A DNA stretch of 64,000 nucleotides from PCC-6802 sp943367755 (GTDB lineage Bacteria; Cyanobacteriota; Cyanobacteriia; Pseudanabaenales; Pseudanabaenaceae). Positions 45,143 through 54,097 of this stretch are shown one piece after another (within the stretch, counting starts at the first letter, position 1; each line of letters starts with the position of its first letter). Location of the stretch: positions 14,195-78,194 of the forward strand of contig CALRKB020000016.1 of assembly GCA_943367755.1 (NCBI GenBank), written 5' to 3'. The position numbers and the translations under genes are program-made. Below the pieces are notes generated by a model. It was given only the letters and a program-made list of their open reading frames with translations. It was not told the DNA's origin and searched no databases.

Positions 45143-46465
45143 CTAGATATCCCGATGGCTAAAAGGCTTAGCGTTTTCCCCAGCATAGGTGGCAACAATA
45201 TGACCGTTACCAATTAACTGATATTTGTAGGTGACTAGCCCTTCCAAACCCACTGGCCCGCGCGGCGGCATTTTTTGCGTACTGATCCCAACTTCTGCCC
45301 CAAAGCCATAGCGAAAACCATCGGCAAAGCGGGTAGAACAATTGTGGTAGACCCCAGCGGCATCAACATCACTCATAAAAGTTTGGGCGGCGATCGCATC
45401 CTCAGTGATGATCGCTTCTGTGTGTCGCGAACCGTAGGTATTGATATGCGCGATCGCATCTTCCAGCGTATCTACGACGCGCACCGATAGGATCAAATCG
45501 CAGTACTCCGTAGGCCAATCTTCCTCTGTTGCAGGTAATAATTGTATATCTGGTAGTAGATCGAGAGTGCGATCGCAGGCTCTGATTTCTACGCCTTGAG
45601 TTTGGAGGGCTTCGACTACACTTGGGAGGAATGCTGGCGCAATATCTTGATGCACCAAAAGGGTTTCAATCGCGTTACAGGCAGAAGGGTACTGCACTTT
45701 AGAGTCAATGGCGATCGCCACAGCCTGTTCGATATTGGCGTCGCGATCGACATAGACATGACAAATGCCGTCAGCATGACCTAGAACTGGAATGCGTGTA
45801 TTGTTCTGGATATAACGCACTAACTGATTGGAACCCCTGGGAATAATCAGGTCGATTTCTCTTTCCATCTGCAAAATAGAGTTAATCTCATCCCTTGTGG
45901 TCAATAACTGTATTACATCTGGTGAGATAGTTCCTGTTTTGGCTAAGGCTCTGTGCATCACCCCAACGATCGCTTCGGAGGAACGGGTGGCCTCGCTGCC
46001 GCCTTTGAGAATCAGACCGTTGCCAGTTTTAATTGCCAAGGATGAAATCTGTGTTACCGCATCGGGGCGTGCCTCGAAGATAATACCCACAACACCCAGG
46101 GGGCAGCTTAGGCGCTCCAGGATTAGTCCTCGATCTAGCTCGCGATGAATCTGTCGCACACCGACCGGATCGCTAAGTTTGGCAACATCTCTCACGCCTG
46201 CTACCATGCCAGCTAGTTTGCTGCGATCAAGCTTGAGTCTGCCAATTAGGGGTTTAGCTAAATGCGCTATCTCCGCCGCTTCTACATCCTTATGATTCGC
46301 TACTAGAATTTCATCGGCATAGGTTTCTAGCGCCGTGGCGATCGCTTCTAAGGCAGCATTTTTAGTTTTAGCATCCAATTTAGCGAGCGATCTGGCCGCA
46401 TTCCGTGTAGCTTGGACTGATTCCAGTAGCGATCTTGTTTGTAAAGCTTGCGTGAGCGTGACCAT
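45143..46465 (-). CDS. proA: Glutamate-5-semialdehyde dehydrogenase
   Basis: Second step of proline synthesis, NADPH-dependent reduction of glutamyl-5-phosphate, 440 aa. ALDH-like with VQYPSACNAIETLLVHQDI (nucleophile Cys), EARPDAVTQISSLAIKTGNG, and the C-terminal GFGAEVGISTQKMPPRGPVG typical of ProA. proB is not adjacent. Confidence 0.97.
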   Translation of the reverse strand: MVTLTQALQTRSLLESVQATRNAARSLAKLDAKTKNAALEAIATALETYADEILVANHKDVEAAEIAHLAKPLIGRLKLDRSKLAGMVAGVRDVAKLSDPVGVRQIHRELDRGLILERLSCPLGVVGIIFEARPDAVTQISSLAIKTGNGLILKGGSEATRSSEAIVGVMHRALAKTGTISPDVIQLLTTRDEINSILQMEREIDLIIPRGSNQLVRYIQNNTRIPVLGHADGICHVYVDRDANIEQAVAIAIDSKVQYPSACNAIETLLVHQDIAPAFLPSVVEALQTQGVEIRACDRTLDLLPDIQLLPATEEDWPTEYCDLILSVRVVDTLEDAIAHINTYGSRHTEAIITEDAIAAQTFMSDVDAAGVYHNCSTRFADGFRYGFGAEVGISTQKMPPRGPVGLEGLVTYKYQLIGNGHIVATYAGENAKPFSHRDI

Positions 46466-46516
46466 AATTAACTAATGACTAACAGCATTACACTTAGTTT
46501 AACCCCTCACAACCCC

Positions 46517-47308
46517 TCACGGGCTAGTTGATATACCAAGAAACCGATTGATGGATTCTGTAACTTTGTAATGATTGGATGCGGGATTTGGAATTTCTAG
46601 AGCAATTTCTTCTCCCGATTTCAGAATCAGTTTTGTATTGTAGGTCTTATCTCCATCGCTATCAGTTCCTGCGATCGCTTTGGCTTCTTTAATGTGATGT
46701 AACATCCACTCCTTAGACTCTGATTCGATCAGACTTTGCTCCGTTAGGTACATTTTGCCTGTACTTTTATTGAAGATACATGAAGTTTGAAATTTCCATC
46801 TCAAAGAGCCCAGAATAATACCGCCACCCACGAGCATAAAAATGCCCCCAAATGGATAAGCAAACCAGCGATCGTCTTGCTGAATGAGCAGAGATTCCTG
46901 TGCTGGGTTGCCAATAAAACTGTTAATCTTGTCAACATTCTCGCGATATTTTGTGCCAATACCCGAACTGTAAACATCGGTTAAAGGAATTTTACCGCTC
47001 TTAGTGATAAGAACTACTCGATAAGTATCGCCGTCGCTATCCTCATTTACCTGAACTTCAGCACCCTGTAGCTGTCCAGCCTCAATTGGTACGATCTTTT
47101 GCCGCAGTATATTAGCAGAGGTGAGTTTACAGGCAATCTGGGTTGCTGCAACGCGATCACATTTGAGAGCCGAGAGATTACCAATGAAAAGAATGACGGC
47201 TAATCCTGCGAGAAAGAAGGGGGCACCGAACAGCACACCAAATAATCCAGTAAAACGTCCTTTACCCTGGAGCTTTAGTATTGTGGAGGTCTGCTCAACA
47301 ATCCGCAC
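46517..47308 (-). CDS. Two-helix membrane protein with a duplicated domain, unknown
   Basis: 263 aa, two hydrophobic helices at about 21-43 and 152-170. The segments 80-133 and 206-258 resemble each other (GAEVQVNEDSDGDTYRVVLI and IAGTDSDGDKTYNTKLILKS, each ending in a helix VDKINSFIG / ESINRFLG), indicating an internal duplication that places one copy between the helices and one after. It stands alone. I do not recognise the family. Confidence 0.7.
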   Translation of the reverse strand: MRIVEQTSTILKLQGKGRFTGLFGVLFGAPFFLAGLAVILFIGNLSALKCDRVAATQIACKLTSANILRQKIVPIEAGQLQGAEVQVNEDSDGDTYRVVLITKSGKIPLTDVYSSGIGTKYRENVDKINSFIGNPAQESLLIQQDDRWFAYPFGGIFMLVGGGIILGSLRWKFQTSCIFNKSTGKMYLTEQSLIESESKEWMLHHIKEAKAIAGTDSDGDKTYNTKLILKSGEEIALEIPNPASNHYKVTESINRFLGISTSP

Positions 47309-47485
47309 GATTTATTCCCTCGAATGACAAAAATACAGCTAATCTCTGATCGGTAGTAGTATACCTAAGAATGTTACACCTCTAGCACTGTAATGGTTTT
47401 CGAGAACCGATCACTTCAGGCTAATTGCAAAACTCTATGTGGTTTCAGCTATCCTAGAAACTAATTCCATTGATTAAATCATGCT

Positions 47486-48073
47486 ATGGTTGCCACACCC
47501 GATCGCATCTTGATGAACGCCGAGGAATACCTTGCTTGGGAACCGACCCAGGAAGGTCGCCATGAGTATTGGGATGGCGAAGTAGTTGCCATGAGTGGTG
47601 GCACTCGCAACCACAATCGAGTTTCAGGAAATTTCTTCAGGTTGTTGGATGATGCCCTTGCCGATCGCCCTTGTGATGTTTACATTGTTGATGTCAAAGT
47701 TCAAATAGAACCAGGGTGGAAGTATTTTTATCCCGATGTGGTAGTCACTTGCGATGAACGAGATCGCGATACACAGATAGTGCAATTCCCGTGCTTGCTT
47801 GTGGAAGTTCTATCACCTTCTACTGAAGGGATTGATCGAGGCATCAAGTTTGCTAAATATCGCAGATCGTCTACATTGCAAGAATATATCCTGGTGCAAG
47901 TCGAACAACCAAGCGTGGAAGTGTTCCGACGTAACGAGCGCGGCCAGTGGGTACTGTCAGAGTATGCCTTAGGCGATCGCCTTTACCTAGAATCTGTAGG
48001 CGTAGAATTAGCGATCGCCGACCTGTACCGTCAAGTACAGTTTGAGAGCAATAATCTAGAATTCAGCGGATGA
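47486..48073 (+). CDS. Uma2 family endonuclease-like protein
   Basis: 195 aa, DUF820/Uma2, restriction-endonuclease-like fold multicopy in cyanobacteria. Seen: MNAEEYLAWEPTQEGRHEYW then DGEVVAMSGGT, FYPDVVVTCDERDRD and LLVEVLSPSTEGIDRGIKFA with the acidic/E-x-K-like core, and YRRSSTLQEYILVQ. Despite the name, catalysis is shown only for a few family members; a role in regulation or host interaction is not established. Confidence 0.92.
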   Translation: MVATPDRILMNAEEYLAWEPTQEGRHEYWDGEVVAMSGGTRNHNRVSGNFFRLLDDALADRPCDVYIVDVKVQIEPGWKYFYPDVVVTCDERDRDTQIVQFPCLLVEVLSPSTEGIDRGIKFAKYRRSSTLQEYILVQVEQPSVEVFRRNERGQWVLSEYALGDRLYLESVGVELAIADLYRQVQFESNNLEFSG

Positions 48074-48080
48074 AGTAGGG

Positions 48081-48830
48081 CTAGAATTTTGACGATTTAT
48101 CCACAACTCTTTCGATAAATTTTGATAGAAGTCGGTGAGATTCTGGTGTTTCCTCTACACTATCGAGAACGCATTGCAGGTGATCGTCGTTATTGGTGTA
48201 TTGCTGTTTGTAAATTGTCAAACGATCCACCAAAGTGGCGCGATCGACTTCGGGATGAAATTGAAATGCCCAAAACGGTTTATCTGTAACGCGGAAAGCG
48301 TGGCAGCAGGCAGATGTATAGGCAAGGGGTTGACAACCCACTGGAGCTTGAAGGGCGCGTTCGCGATGTACGGCAACCGCAAGGAAGCGATCGGGCGTGT
48401 CGAAAAAGAGTGGATCGCTTTGGGCTGATTCTGTGAGTTGGATGGGAATTGTTCCCATTTCAAAATCGCATTCGTCGCGGATAATTTTGCCACCGAGGGC
48501 TACGGTTGCCAGTTGAAAGCCAAAGCAAGAAGCAAAGACAGGAATGCTTGACTCAACACAATACAAAAGGAGTTGCTGGCTAGGGGCAAGGAAACTATAT
48601 GTCTGCGGTTCTAAGACACTGGCTTCGCTGGCACCTCCGACTAAGAGAGCATCATAGTTTGAGGCACTGTGGGCAGGAAAGTCTGGGGTATCGAAGACAT
48701 TCAGTACATCAATTTGGGATGTTTCCAACCCTGTATGATAGGCAAAACTGGCGATTTCTTCGCAACGCACGCGCTGTTCATTGCGAATTTGCAGGAGTAA
48801 GATACGGAGATTAGATCTGGAATTGGGCAC
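48081..48830 (-). CDS. Class I glutamine amidotransferase-like protein
   Basis: 249 aa. Catalytic Cys102 in SCFGFQL, His192 and Glu194 in FQFHPEV, so the triad is complete. The N-terminal part (LRILLLQIRNEQ..) and TESAQSDPLFFDTPDRFLAV resemble GMP-synthase-like and gamma-glutamyl-hydrolase-like amidotransferases encoded without a synthase partner. Stop-to-stop spacing to Uma2 is 7 bp. The acceptor is unknown. Confidence 0.87.
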   Translation of the reverse strand: MPNSRSNLRILLLQIRNEQRVRCEEIASFAYHTGLETSQIDVLNVFDTPDFPAHSASNYDALLVGGASEASVLEPQTYSFLAPSQQLLLYCVESSIPVFASCFGFQLATVALGGKIIRDECDFEMGTIPIQLTESAQSDPLFFDTPDRFLAVAVHRERALQAPVGCQPLAYTSACCHAFRVTDKPFWAFQFHPEVDRATLVDRLTIYKQQYTNNDDHLQCVLDSVEETPESHRLLSKFIERVVDKSSKF

Positions 48831-48885
48831 GGCATTAACAACTTACTAACAACGATCTACTTAATCTTCTCAAACAACTGCTTAG

Positions 48886-49051
48886 ATTTGTAGATTGAAT
48901 GACATTTTGGAGTACAGGGAATGTCCCGTCCGGATCTACTGTCTAAGGCTGCGGTGGGTTCGTCAGCAAGGCGCACTTTATTCCTTTGCTCAAGATATTT
49001 ACGTGTATGACTGGGGACTTGCTTGGACAAAGTTGTCGTTGGGTTGCTGAA
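48886..49051 (+). other. Protein-like small ORF, unknown
   Basis: Plus-strand frame between the SulP and amidotransferase genes, open from 48886 to a TGA at 49049-49051. The second half is protein-like: LRWVRQQGALYSFAQDIYVY then DWGLAWTKLSLGC. No ATG; TTG at 48895 is the only upstream start-like codon. It may be a broken gene end. Confidence 0.3.
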
Positions 49052-49063
49052 CGATCGGATTTT

Positions 49064-50767
49064 TCAGTTGCTTTCTGAATGGAACACCGCTAACGCCTCT
49101 TCTAAGTGGTAGAAAAAACGATCGGCACCAATTAAATCCGTTAGTCCATCGCGATCGAATTGTCTTTTTACCTCTGGCGAGAGGCCAGAAATGACAAAAG
49201 TTACGTTCTGCATGGATAATTCCTTAACCACATCTCGTAATGTTTGGGATGCGGAGTAGTCGATTTCAGTAATCGCTCTTGCTTCCAAGATAAACCACCG
49301 CACTGGCGGATCGGCACTTTTCACCAAGCTTTGAACCTCTTCGGAAAAGAAGGTAGCATTCGCATAAAACAAGTCTCTACTAAATCGATAAATAATTAGA
49401 TCTGGTGCTGATATACTACCCATCCGCACGGGAATTGGCTGCCAAAATTTATTTTCATTGGGAAGAATGATGGCAGAATGGGGTCGGTAACTATGGCGCA
49501 CATGCACGATTAGCGACAAAATAATTGCCAAGACGATTCCCTCTTTAACGCCGACAAAAACGACTGTAGCCGCAGTGATGACTGCTAGATAAAATTCTTC
49601 CCGATGGGTTTTAAAGATTGCCTGCATTCCTTTAACGTCGATCAACCTCAAACCGATCGAGAATACAATTGCCGCTAAAACTGCATTGGGTAGGTAGCCG
49701 ATTGGCTGAGTTAGGAAGAGGATAACGATTAATACGACGGCTACTGTAGACAGTTGAGCAACCTGGCTGCGCCCTCCCGCCGTGTCCACAATTTCAGTTT
49801 TGGTTGGGCTGCCATTGACCACAAATGTGCCCGTCAATCCCGCCGCGAGATTAGCTGCAGCCAAACCTTCCAAATCGACATTTTCGTTAAAGCCCTCGCT
49901 GTAGCGAAAGGCATAAGCGCGCGAGGTGGCAGCACTTTGGGCAACAATAACGATAATGCAGGACAAGGCAATGCCCAATACTTGGGGAATTTCGCTCAGT
50001 TCGACTGCGGGTAAACCAAAAGAGGGCAACCCACTTGGTACAGCCCCAACGACGGTTATGCCATGGCTGGCAAAGTTAAATATCCAACTGGCAAGAATTG
50101 CACCGACTACAGCCAGCAATGCTCCTGGGAATTTTGGCAAGAATCTCTCGAATAACTGAATCGTAATCAGGACAGCAACAGCAATACCGATCACTAAGGG
50201 GTTAGCGTGGAATAGACCTGCGATCGCTGTCATAATTTGTTGCACGGGGTGATGCCCACCTTCCTTGAGATCCAGCAACCCTGCTAATTGACTGATCGCG
50301 ACCTGAATTCCCACCCCAGTCAAGAAGCCAATTAAGACAGTCCGCGATAAAAAGTCGGCCAAGAAGCCAAGTCGAAACAAGCGGGCGAATAGCAATAATC
50401 CAGCCACCAAGATGGCAACTGACTCCGCTAAGGCTAAATAGTGGGGACTACCCAACGGTGCCAAGCCAGATAGCCCAGCCGCCAGGATCGCCGCTGTAGC
50501 AGAGTCGGCAGCGACGACCAGATGGCGAGAAGAACCAAAGACCGCAAACGCTACGGCTGGCAGGATGAGAGTATACAGGCCTGTCGCGATCGGCGTTCCC
50601 GCAATCTTGGTGTATCCCATCACTTCAGGAATGCCTAGAGCCGCCAGTACAATTCCCGCGACGATATCATTCCCGATCGCAGCTCGTTGCAAAGGTAAAA
50701 TTCCCTGAAACAGTCGTGAATGGGGTTTAACTGGTGGCTGGGCTTTATTCGTGATCGCTTTTTTCAT
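49064..50767 (-). CDS. SulP family anion transporter with STAS domain
   Basis: 567 aa from ATG 50767 (TTG 50794 in frame was not chosen). Some 10-12 membrane helices across residues 20-400, with IPEVMGYTKIAGTPIATGLY and AADSATAAILAAGLSGLAPL typical of SulP, and a C-terminal cytosolic STAS domain (EARAITEIDYSASQTLRDVV). SulP members carry sulfate, bicarbonate (BicA) or others; the substrate cannot be read from this sequence. No carbonic anhydrase next to it. Confidence 0.94.
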   Translation of the reverse strand: MKKAITNKAQPPVKPHSRLFQGILPLQRAAIGNDIVAGIVLAALGIPEVMGYTKIAGTPIATGLYTLILPAVAFAVFGSSRHLVVAADSATAAILAAGLSGLAPLGSPHYLALAESVAILVAGLLLFARLFRLGFLADFLSRTVLIGFLTGVGIQVAISQLAGLLDLKEGGHHPVQQIMTAIAGLFHANPLVIGIAVAVLITIQLFERFLPKFPGALLAVVGAILASWIFNFASHGITVVGAVPSGLPSFGLPAVELSEIPQVLGIALSCIIVIVAQSAATSRAYAFRYSEGFNENVDLEGLAAANLAAGLTGTFVVNGSPTKTEIVDTAGGRSQVAQLSTVAVVLIVILFLTQPIGYLPNAVLAAIVFSIGLRLIDVKGMQAIFKTHREEFYLAVITAATVVFVGVKEGIVLAIILSLIVHVRHSYRPHSAIILPNENKFWQPIPVRMGSISAPDLIIYRFSRDLFYANATFFSEEVQSLVKSADPPVRWFILEARAITEIDYSASQTLRDVVKELSMQNVTFVISGLSPEVKRQFDRDGLTDLIGADRFFYHLEEALAVFHSESN

Positions 50768-50806
50768 GTATTTCTTGTCAGTGTCCTCTACCAAATTTAG
50801 CCAAAT

Positions 50807-50926
50807 TTATTCCTGGAATGCCTTAATCTGCCCTGCTGCCACTGCATCAACTAGCTATTGATAATCTTGATCGTTTTGGTCGGCATAAGCAACCGCAAAA
50901 TTAGCAACAGCGAGATCGCCTGGTCT
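50807..50926 (-). pseudogene. DUF2252 protein C-terminal relic
   Basis: 40 codons reading RPGDLAVANFAVAYADQNDQ, DYQ, stop, LVDAVAAGQIKAFQE, stop. The sequence FAVAYADQNDQDYQ.LVDAVAAGQI matches the C-terminus of DUF2252 proteins (FAEAYADQNERDY.ALV.AV..G.I), with an internal TAG. The rest of the gene is missing. It lies upstream of SulP on the same strand. Confidence 0.75.
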
Positions 50927-51148
50927 TTATCACACCTCCCTGAAATCGAACTACTAGTCTGTCAACTTTTAGTTGATGGGTAGACCGAAGCTAGGAAGTT
51001 TTTTTTTTGTATATTTTTTGAGAGTTTTCAACCCATCAAAAAATTCTTGACAGAACACTACTAATAAATCGATATAAGCAAGATTTGTAGCCATTAGAAC
51101 TTTACGGTTTTCACATTCTTGCTTTAGGATGAGTCTATTTGATACGGC

Positions 51149-51186
51149 AACTTTAGGAGCAAGCCGAAACTTTAGGAACAAACCGA
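51149..51186. repeat. 19-nt tandem duplication
   Basis: Two adjacent units AACTTTAGGAGCAAGCCGA and AACTTTAGGAACAAACCGA (17 of 19 identical), 33 nt before the Ig/RTX start codon; an earlier partial GCTTTAGGATGA is 22 bp upstream. Could be a regulator site repeat or slippage product. Confidence 0.7.
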
Positions 51187-51218
51187 GCAAATATAGGCAA
51201 AGGAAAAGATGATTTAGC

Positions 51219-52466
51219 ATGACGGATACTACTACCACGCTTACCTCTGCTGCCAATCCTTCTAGCTTTGGACAGTCTGTGCTGTTCACCGCCGCAGTAC
51301 CTTCGGTTGGCGGACTTCAACCATCCGGCTCCGTGACATTCAAAGATGGTGATACAACTATTGGGATAGGTACCCTGAGTCCTATTGGTACAGCTACGTT
51401 CTCCACTGCTACTTTAACTGTAGGCAACCACCCCATTACGGCGACCTATTTGGGCGATACTAGCTTCACAACTTCCACATCCGACAACTTGGATCAGGTT
51501 GTTACTCAAAGCGCTACTAATTTAAAACTTATCTCCGATCGTAATCATTCTAATTTCGGAGAATCTGTGTTGTTCACTGCAACATTACCCAAGGTTAATG
51601 GTATTCAACCATCCGGCTCTGTGACCTTCGAAGATCTCTCTACACTCATAGGAACCAGCACTCTAAATGCTGGTATAGCTACATTATCAACTGCTGCTCT
51701 GACTGTCGGCTCTCACACCATTATAGCTGTATACTCAGGCGATACTAACTTCACGACCTCTATAGCACTGATTGGAAGCCGCCAGGTCGTTAATGTTCCT
51801 ACGATCAATATTAATAGTCCCTCGCCGAATAACAATGACCCAGTTACACCCACAGGAATCCAGCCTTTTAATGGTGTTAGCGATGGCTTTTTTAACCTTA
51901 CCGACGATAATGATGGCACTGTCGATACACCAATAAACATTTCCACCCTACTCACTAGCAATCTTCCAGTAAGAGCTCTTTCCGGAAATGATAATGTAAT
52001 TGGCACAACGGGAGTAGATACTATCTATGGTAATCAGGGTAATGATTCTCTTAACGGTAGTAATGGCAACGATAATTTGCGAGGTGGGAAAGGAAATGAT
52101 GTACTGATCGGCGGTAATGGAAGTGATGTGCTCATCAGCGATTTAGGACAGGATTTCCTCACGGGTGGTATGGGAACAGACACTTTTGTATTGCGAAGTG
52201 ATGACAATGCCTTAGCGACTAAACTCGATGAAGCAGATGTGATTGCTGACTTTAATCCTGGTGAAGGAGATAAGATTGGACTTGCGGGTACTGATTTCTC
52301 CCAGATTACATTGCAACCCATTAACTTGAGTGTTGATGGAGGCGCTAGTATTTCTGCAACAGTGATTGTCCGTAGCGGCAGTGCTTCCTACCTAGCCATT
52401 GTACAGGGCTTCGAACCTGAAAGGCTCAATAATTTGTCCCTATTCATTAATGCTGCGCTCATCTAA
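51219..52466 (+). CDS. Secreted Ig-like / RTX calcium-binding protein
   Basis: 415 aa, probably exported by a type I system: no N-terminal signal. Two bacterial Ig-like domains in tandem (about 4-95 and 98-190, each with PSGSVTF and LTVG..I.A.Y.GD), a spacer, RTX nonapeptide repeats from about 254 to 322 (GNQGNDSLNGSNGNDNLRGG, then GKGNDVLIGGNG), and a C-terminal cap DTFVLRSDDNALATKLDEAD. The Asp/Asn/Gly turns bind Ca2+. The HlyB/D-type exporter is not here. Confidence 0.9.
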   Translation: MTDTTTTLTSAANPSSFGQSVLFTAAVPSVGGLQPSGSVTFKDGDTTIGIGTLSPIGTATFSTATLTVGNHPITATYLGDTSFTTSTSDNLDQVVTQSATNLKLISDRNHSNFGESVLFTATLPKVNGIQPSGSVTFEDLSTLIGTSTLNAGIATLSTAALTVGSHTIIAVYSGDTNFTTSIALIGSRQVVNVPTININSPSPNNNDPVTPTGIQPFNGVSDGFFNLTDDNDGTVDTPINISTLLTSNLPVRALSGNDNVIGTTGVDTIYGNQGNDSLNGSNGNDNLRGGKGNDVLIGGNGSDVLISDLGQDFLTGGMGTDTFVLRSDDNALATKLDEADVIADFNPGEGDKIGLAGTDFSQITLQPINLSVDGGASISATVIVRSGSASYLAIVQGFEPERLNNLSLFINAALI

Positions 52467-52622
52467 CAACTTGCTCAGGGGAAACTTCATCATGGCATGT
52501 CTGACGATTGATGAAAACGGCTTTCTCCTATTTTGCCATTTCACCTGCTTACCCAGATGAGCGTCAGACTTTAAGTTGCACATCGCGTAATTAGTTTATC
52601 CATGTCATCTTTTCTGCTTTCC

Positions 52623-54014
52623 TCAAGAGTGCGCTAAGCCTTGCTGGCGTGCGGCTTGCTGCACAGCGGCAGATACAGCTTTGGCAACTCTAAGATCGAA
52701 TACCGATGGGATAATAAAATCGGGCGCGAGTTCGGTACTGCTGACCAGAGAAGCGATCGCTTGAGCGGCACCTAAGTGCATCTCGGTAGTGATTTGCTTA
52801 ACTCTGGCATCAAGAGCGCCACGAAATATGCCTGGGAATGCCAGCACATTATTAATTTGGTTGGCATAATCACTGCGACCTGTGGCAATTACTGCCACAT
52901 CATTCTCTACCAGTTCGGGCTGGATTTCCGGAGTGGGGTTGGCCATAGCAAACACAATGCGATCTGGTGCCATGCTTCTCACCATTTCCGGTGTCAAGGC
53001 TCCAGCTACACTCAAGCCCACAAAAACATCTGCTCCCTTAATTACATCGGCTAGGCTACCGGATTCGGGGCGGACAAACTCCAGCTTCTCAGGCGTTAAG
53101 TTGGGGCGATTTTCATTAATGCAACCCTGAGAGTCACACATCAAAATCGTGGCGGCTCCTGCTTTGCGCAGTAATCTGGCAACAGCAATCCCTGAAGCAC
53201 CAGCACCATTCATCACAATCCGCACCAGATCGATGGATTTCCCAACTACCTTGAGCGCATTCAGCATCGCTGCCACCACCACGATCGCAGTGCCATGCTG
53301 ATCGTCATGAAATACGGGAATATCGAGTTCGGCTTTAAGGCGCTTCTCGATTTCAAAGCAACGGGGGGCGCTGATATCCTCTAAGTTCACTCCTCCAAAT
53401 GTGGGAGCTAGGAATTTGACGGTTTGCACAATCTCATCCACATCCTGCGTTGCCAGGCAGATGGGAAAGGCATCCAACGCCCCAAATTCCTTGAATAGCA
53501 TCGCTTTGCCCTCCATCACGGGCATGGCGGCTTCCGGGCCGATATTACCTAAACCCAGTACAGCACTGCCATCGGTCACCACTGCGATCGTATTACATTT
53601 GATCGTAAAGTCATAGGCTTTACTGCGATCTTCAGCGATCGCGTTACAAACCCTTCCCACTCCTGGCGTGTAGACCATGGCCAGATCGTCTTGGCCTTTG
53701 ACCGGAATTTTAGACTGAATACTAATTTTGCCACCCCGATGCAGGTTAAACGTGCGATCGTGCACATCTAAAAAACGAACTTCAGGTAGGGCTTTAACTA
53801 TTTCGATCAATTGTTCGGCATGTTCGCTGCTTGAGGCATCAACCGTAATATCGCGCACGGAAATTTTGTGCGTTCGTTGGATCAGGTCAATTTGCCCTAA
53901 GTTTCCCCCCGCATCGGCTAAAGCTCTGATCGCCGAAGAAAACATCCCGGCTCGATTGGGTAATTGGACTCTGATCGTGAGACTATAGCTGGGATTCGGA
54001 TTTAGTTGTGCCAT
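52623..54014 (-). CDS. Malic enzyme (malate oxidoreductase, decarboxylating) with N-terminal ACT domain
   Basis: 463 aa. ACT domain at 1-80 (SLTIRVQLPNRAGMFSSAIR), then malic enzyme N domain (DDLAMVYTPGVGRVCNAIAE, VTDGSAVLGLGNIGPEAAMP) and NAD-binding domain (FHDDQHGTAIVVVAAMLNAL, VRIVMNGAGASGIAVARLL). Converts malate to pyruvate and CO2. The ACT domain suggests amino-acid control. NAD versus NADP preference is not clear from sequence. Confidence 0.95.
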   Translation of the reverse strand: MAQLNPNPSYSLTIRVQLPNRAGMFSSAIRALADAGGNLGQIDLIQRTHKISVRDITVDASSSEHAEQLIEIVKALPEVRFLDVHDRTFNLHRGGKISIQSKIPVKGQDDLAMVYTPGVGRVCNAIAEDRSKAYDFTIKCNTIAVVTDGSAVLGLGNIGPEAAMPVMEGKAMLFKEFGALDAFPICLATQDVDEIVQTVKFLAPTFGGVNLEDISAPRCFEIEKRLKAELDIPVFHDDQHGTAIVVVAAMLNALKVVGKSIDLVRIVMNGAGASGIAVARLLRKAGAATILMCDSQGCINENRPNLTPEKLEFVRPESGSLADVIKGADVFVGLSVAGALTPEMVRSMAPDRIVFAMANPTPEIQPELVENDVAVIATGRSDYANQINNVLAFPGIFRGALDARVKQITTEMHLGAAQAIASLVSSTELAPDFIIPSVFDLRVAKAVSAAVQQAARQQGLAHS

Positions 54015-54097
54015 GCTTGAGTTGGTTGTTTAGTTGTTGTTTGGTAGTAGTGCAACAGATCTTTAATTAGTAGGGGGCGAACGGCCGTTCGAGCGTA

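Larger units (their letters stand above)
50768..51218. other. Intergenic region upstream of SulP and the Ig/RTX gene
   Basis: 451 bp: the DUF2252 relic (50807-50926), a hairpin region GTCTGTCAAC/GTTGATGGGTAGAC (about 50956-50985), a T run near 51000, and a 19-nt tandem repeat (51149-51186) just before the Ig/RTX start. No other convincing ORF. Confidence 0.5.

Noticed and set aside
50969..51289. 106-codon minus-strand ORF upstream of the Ig/RTX gene
   Set aside because: It overlaps the Ig/RTX start on the opposite strand and spans poly-T-derived Lys runs; no family resemblance.
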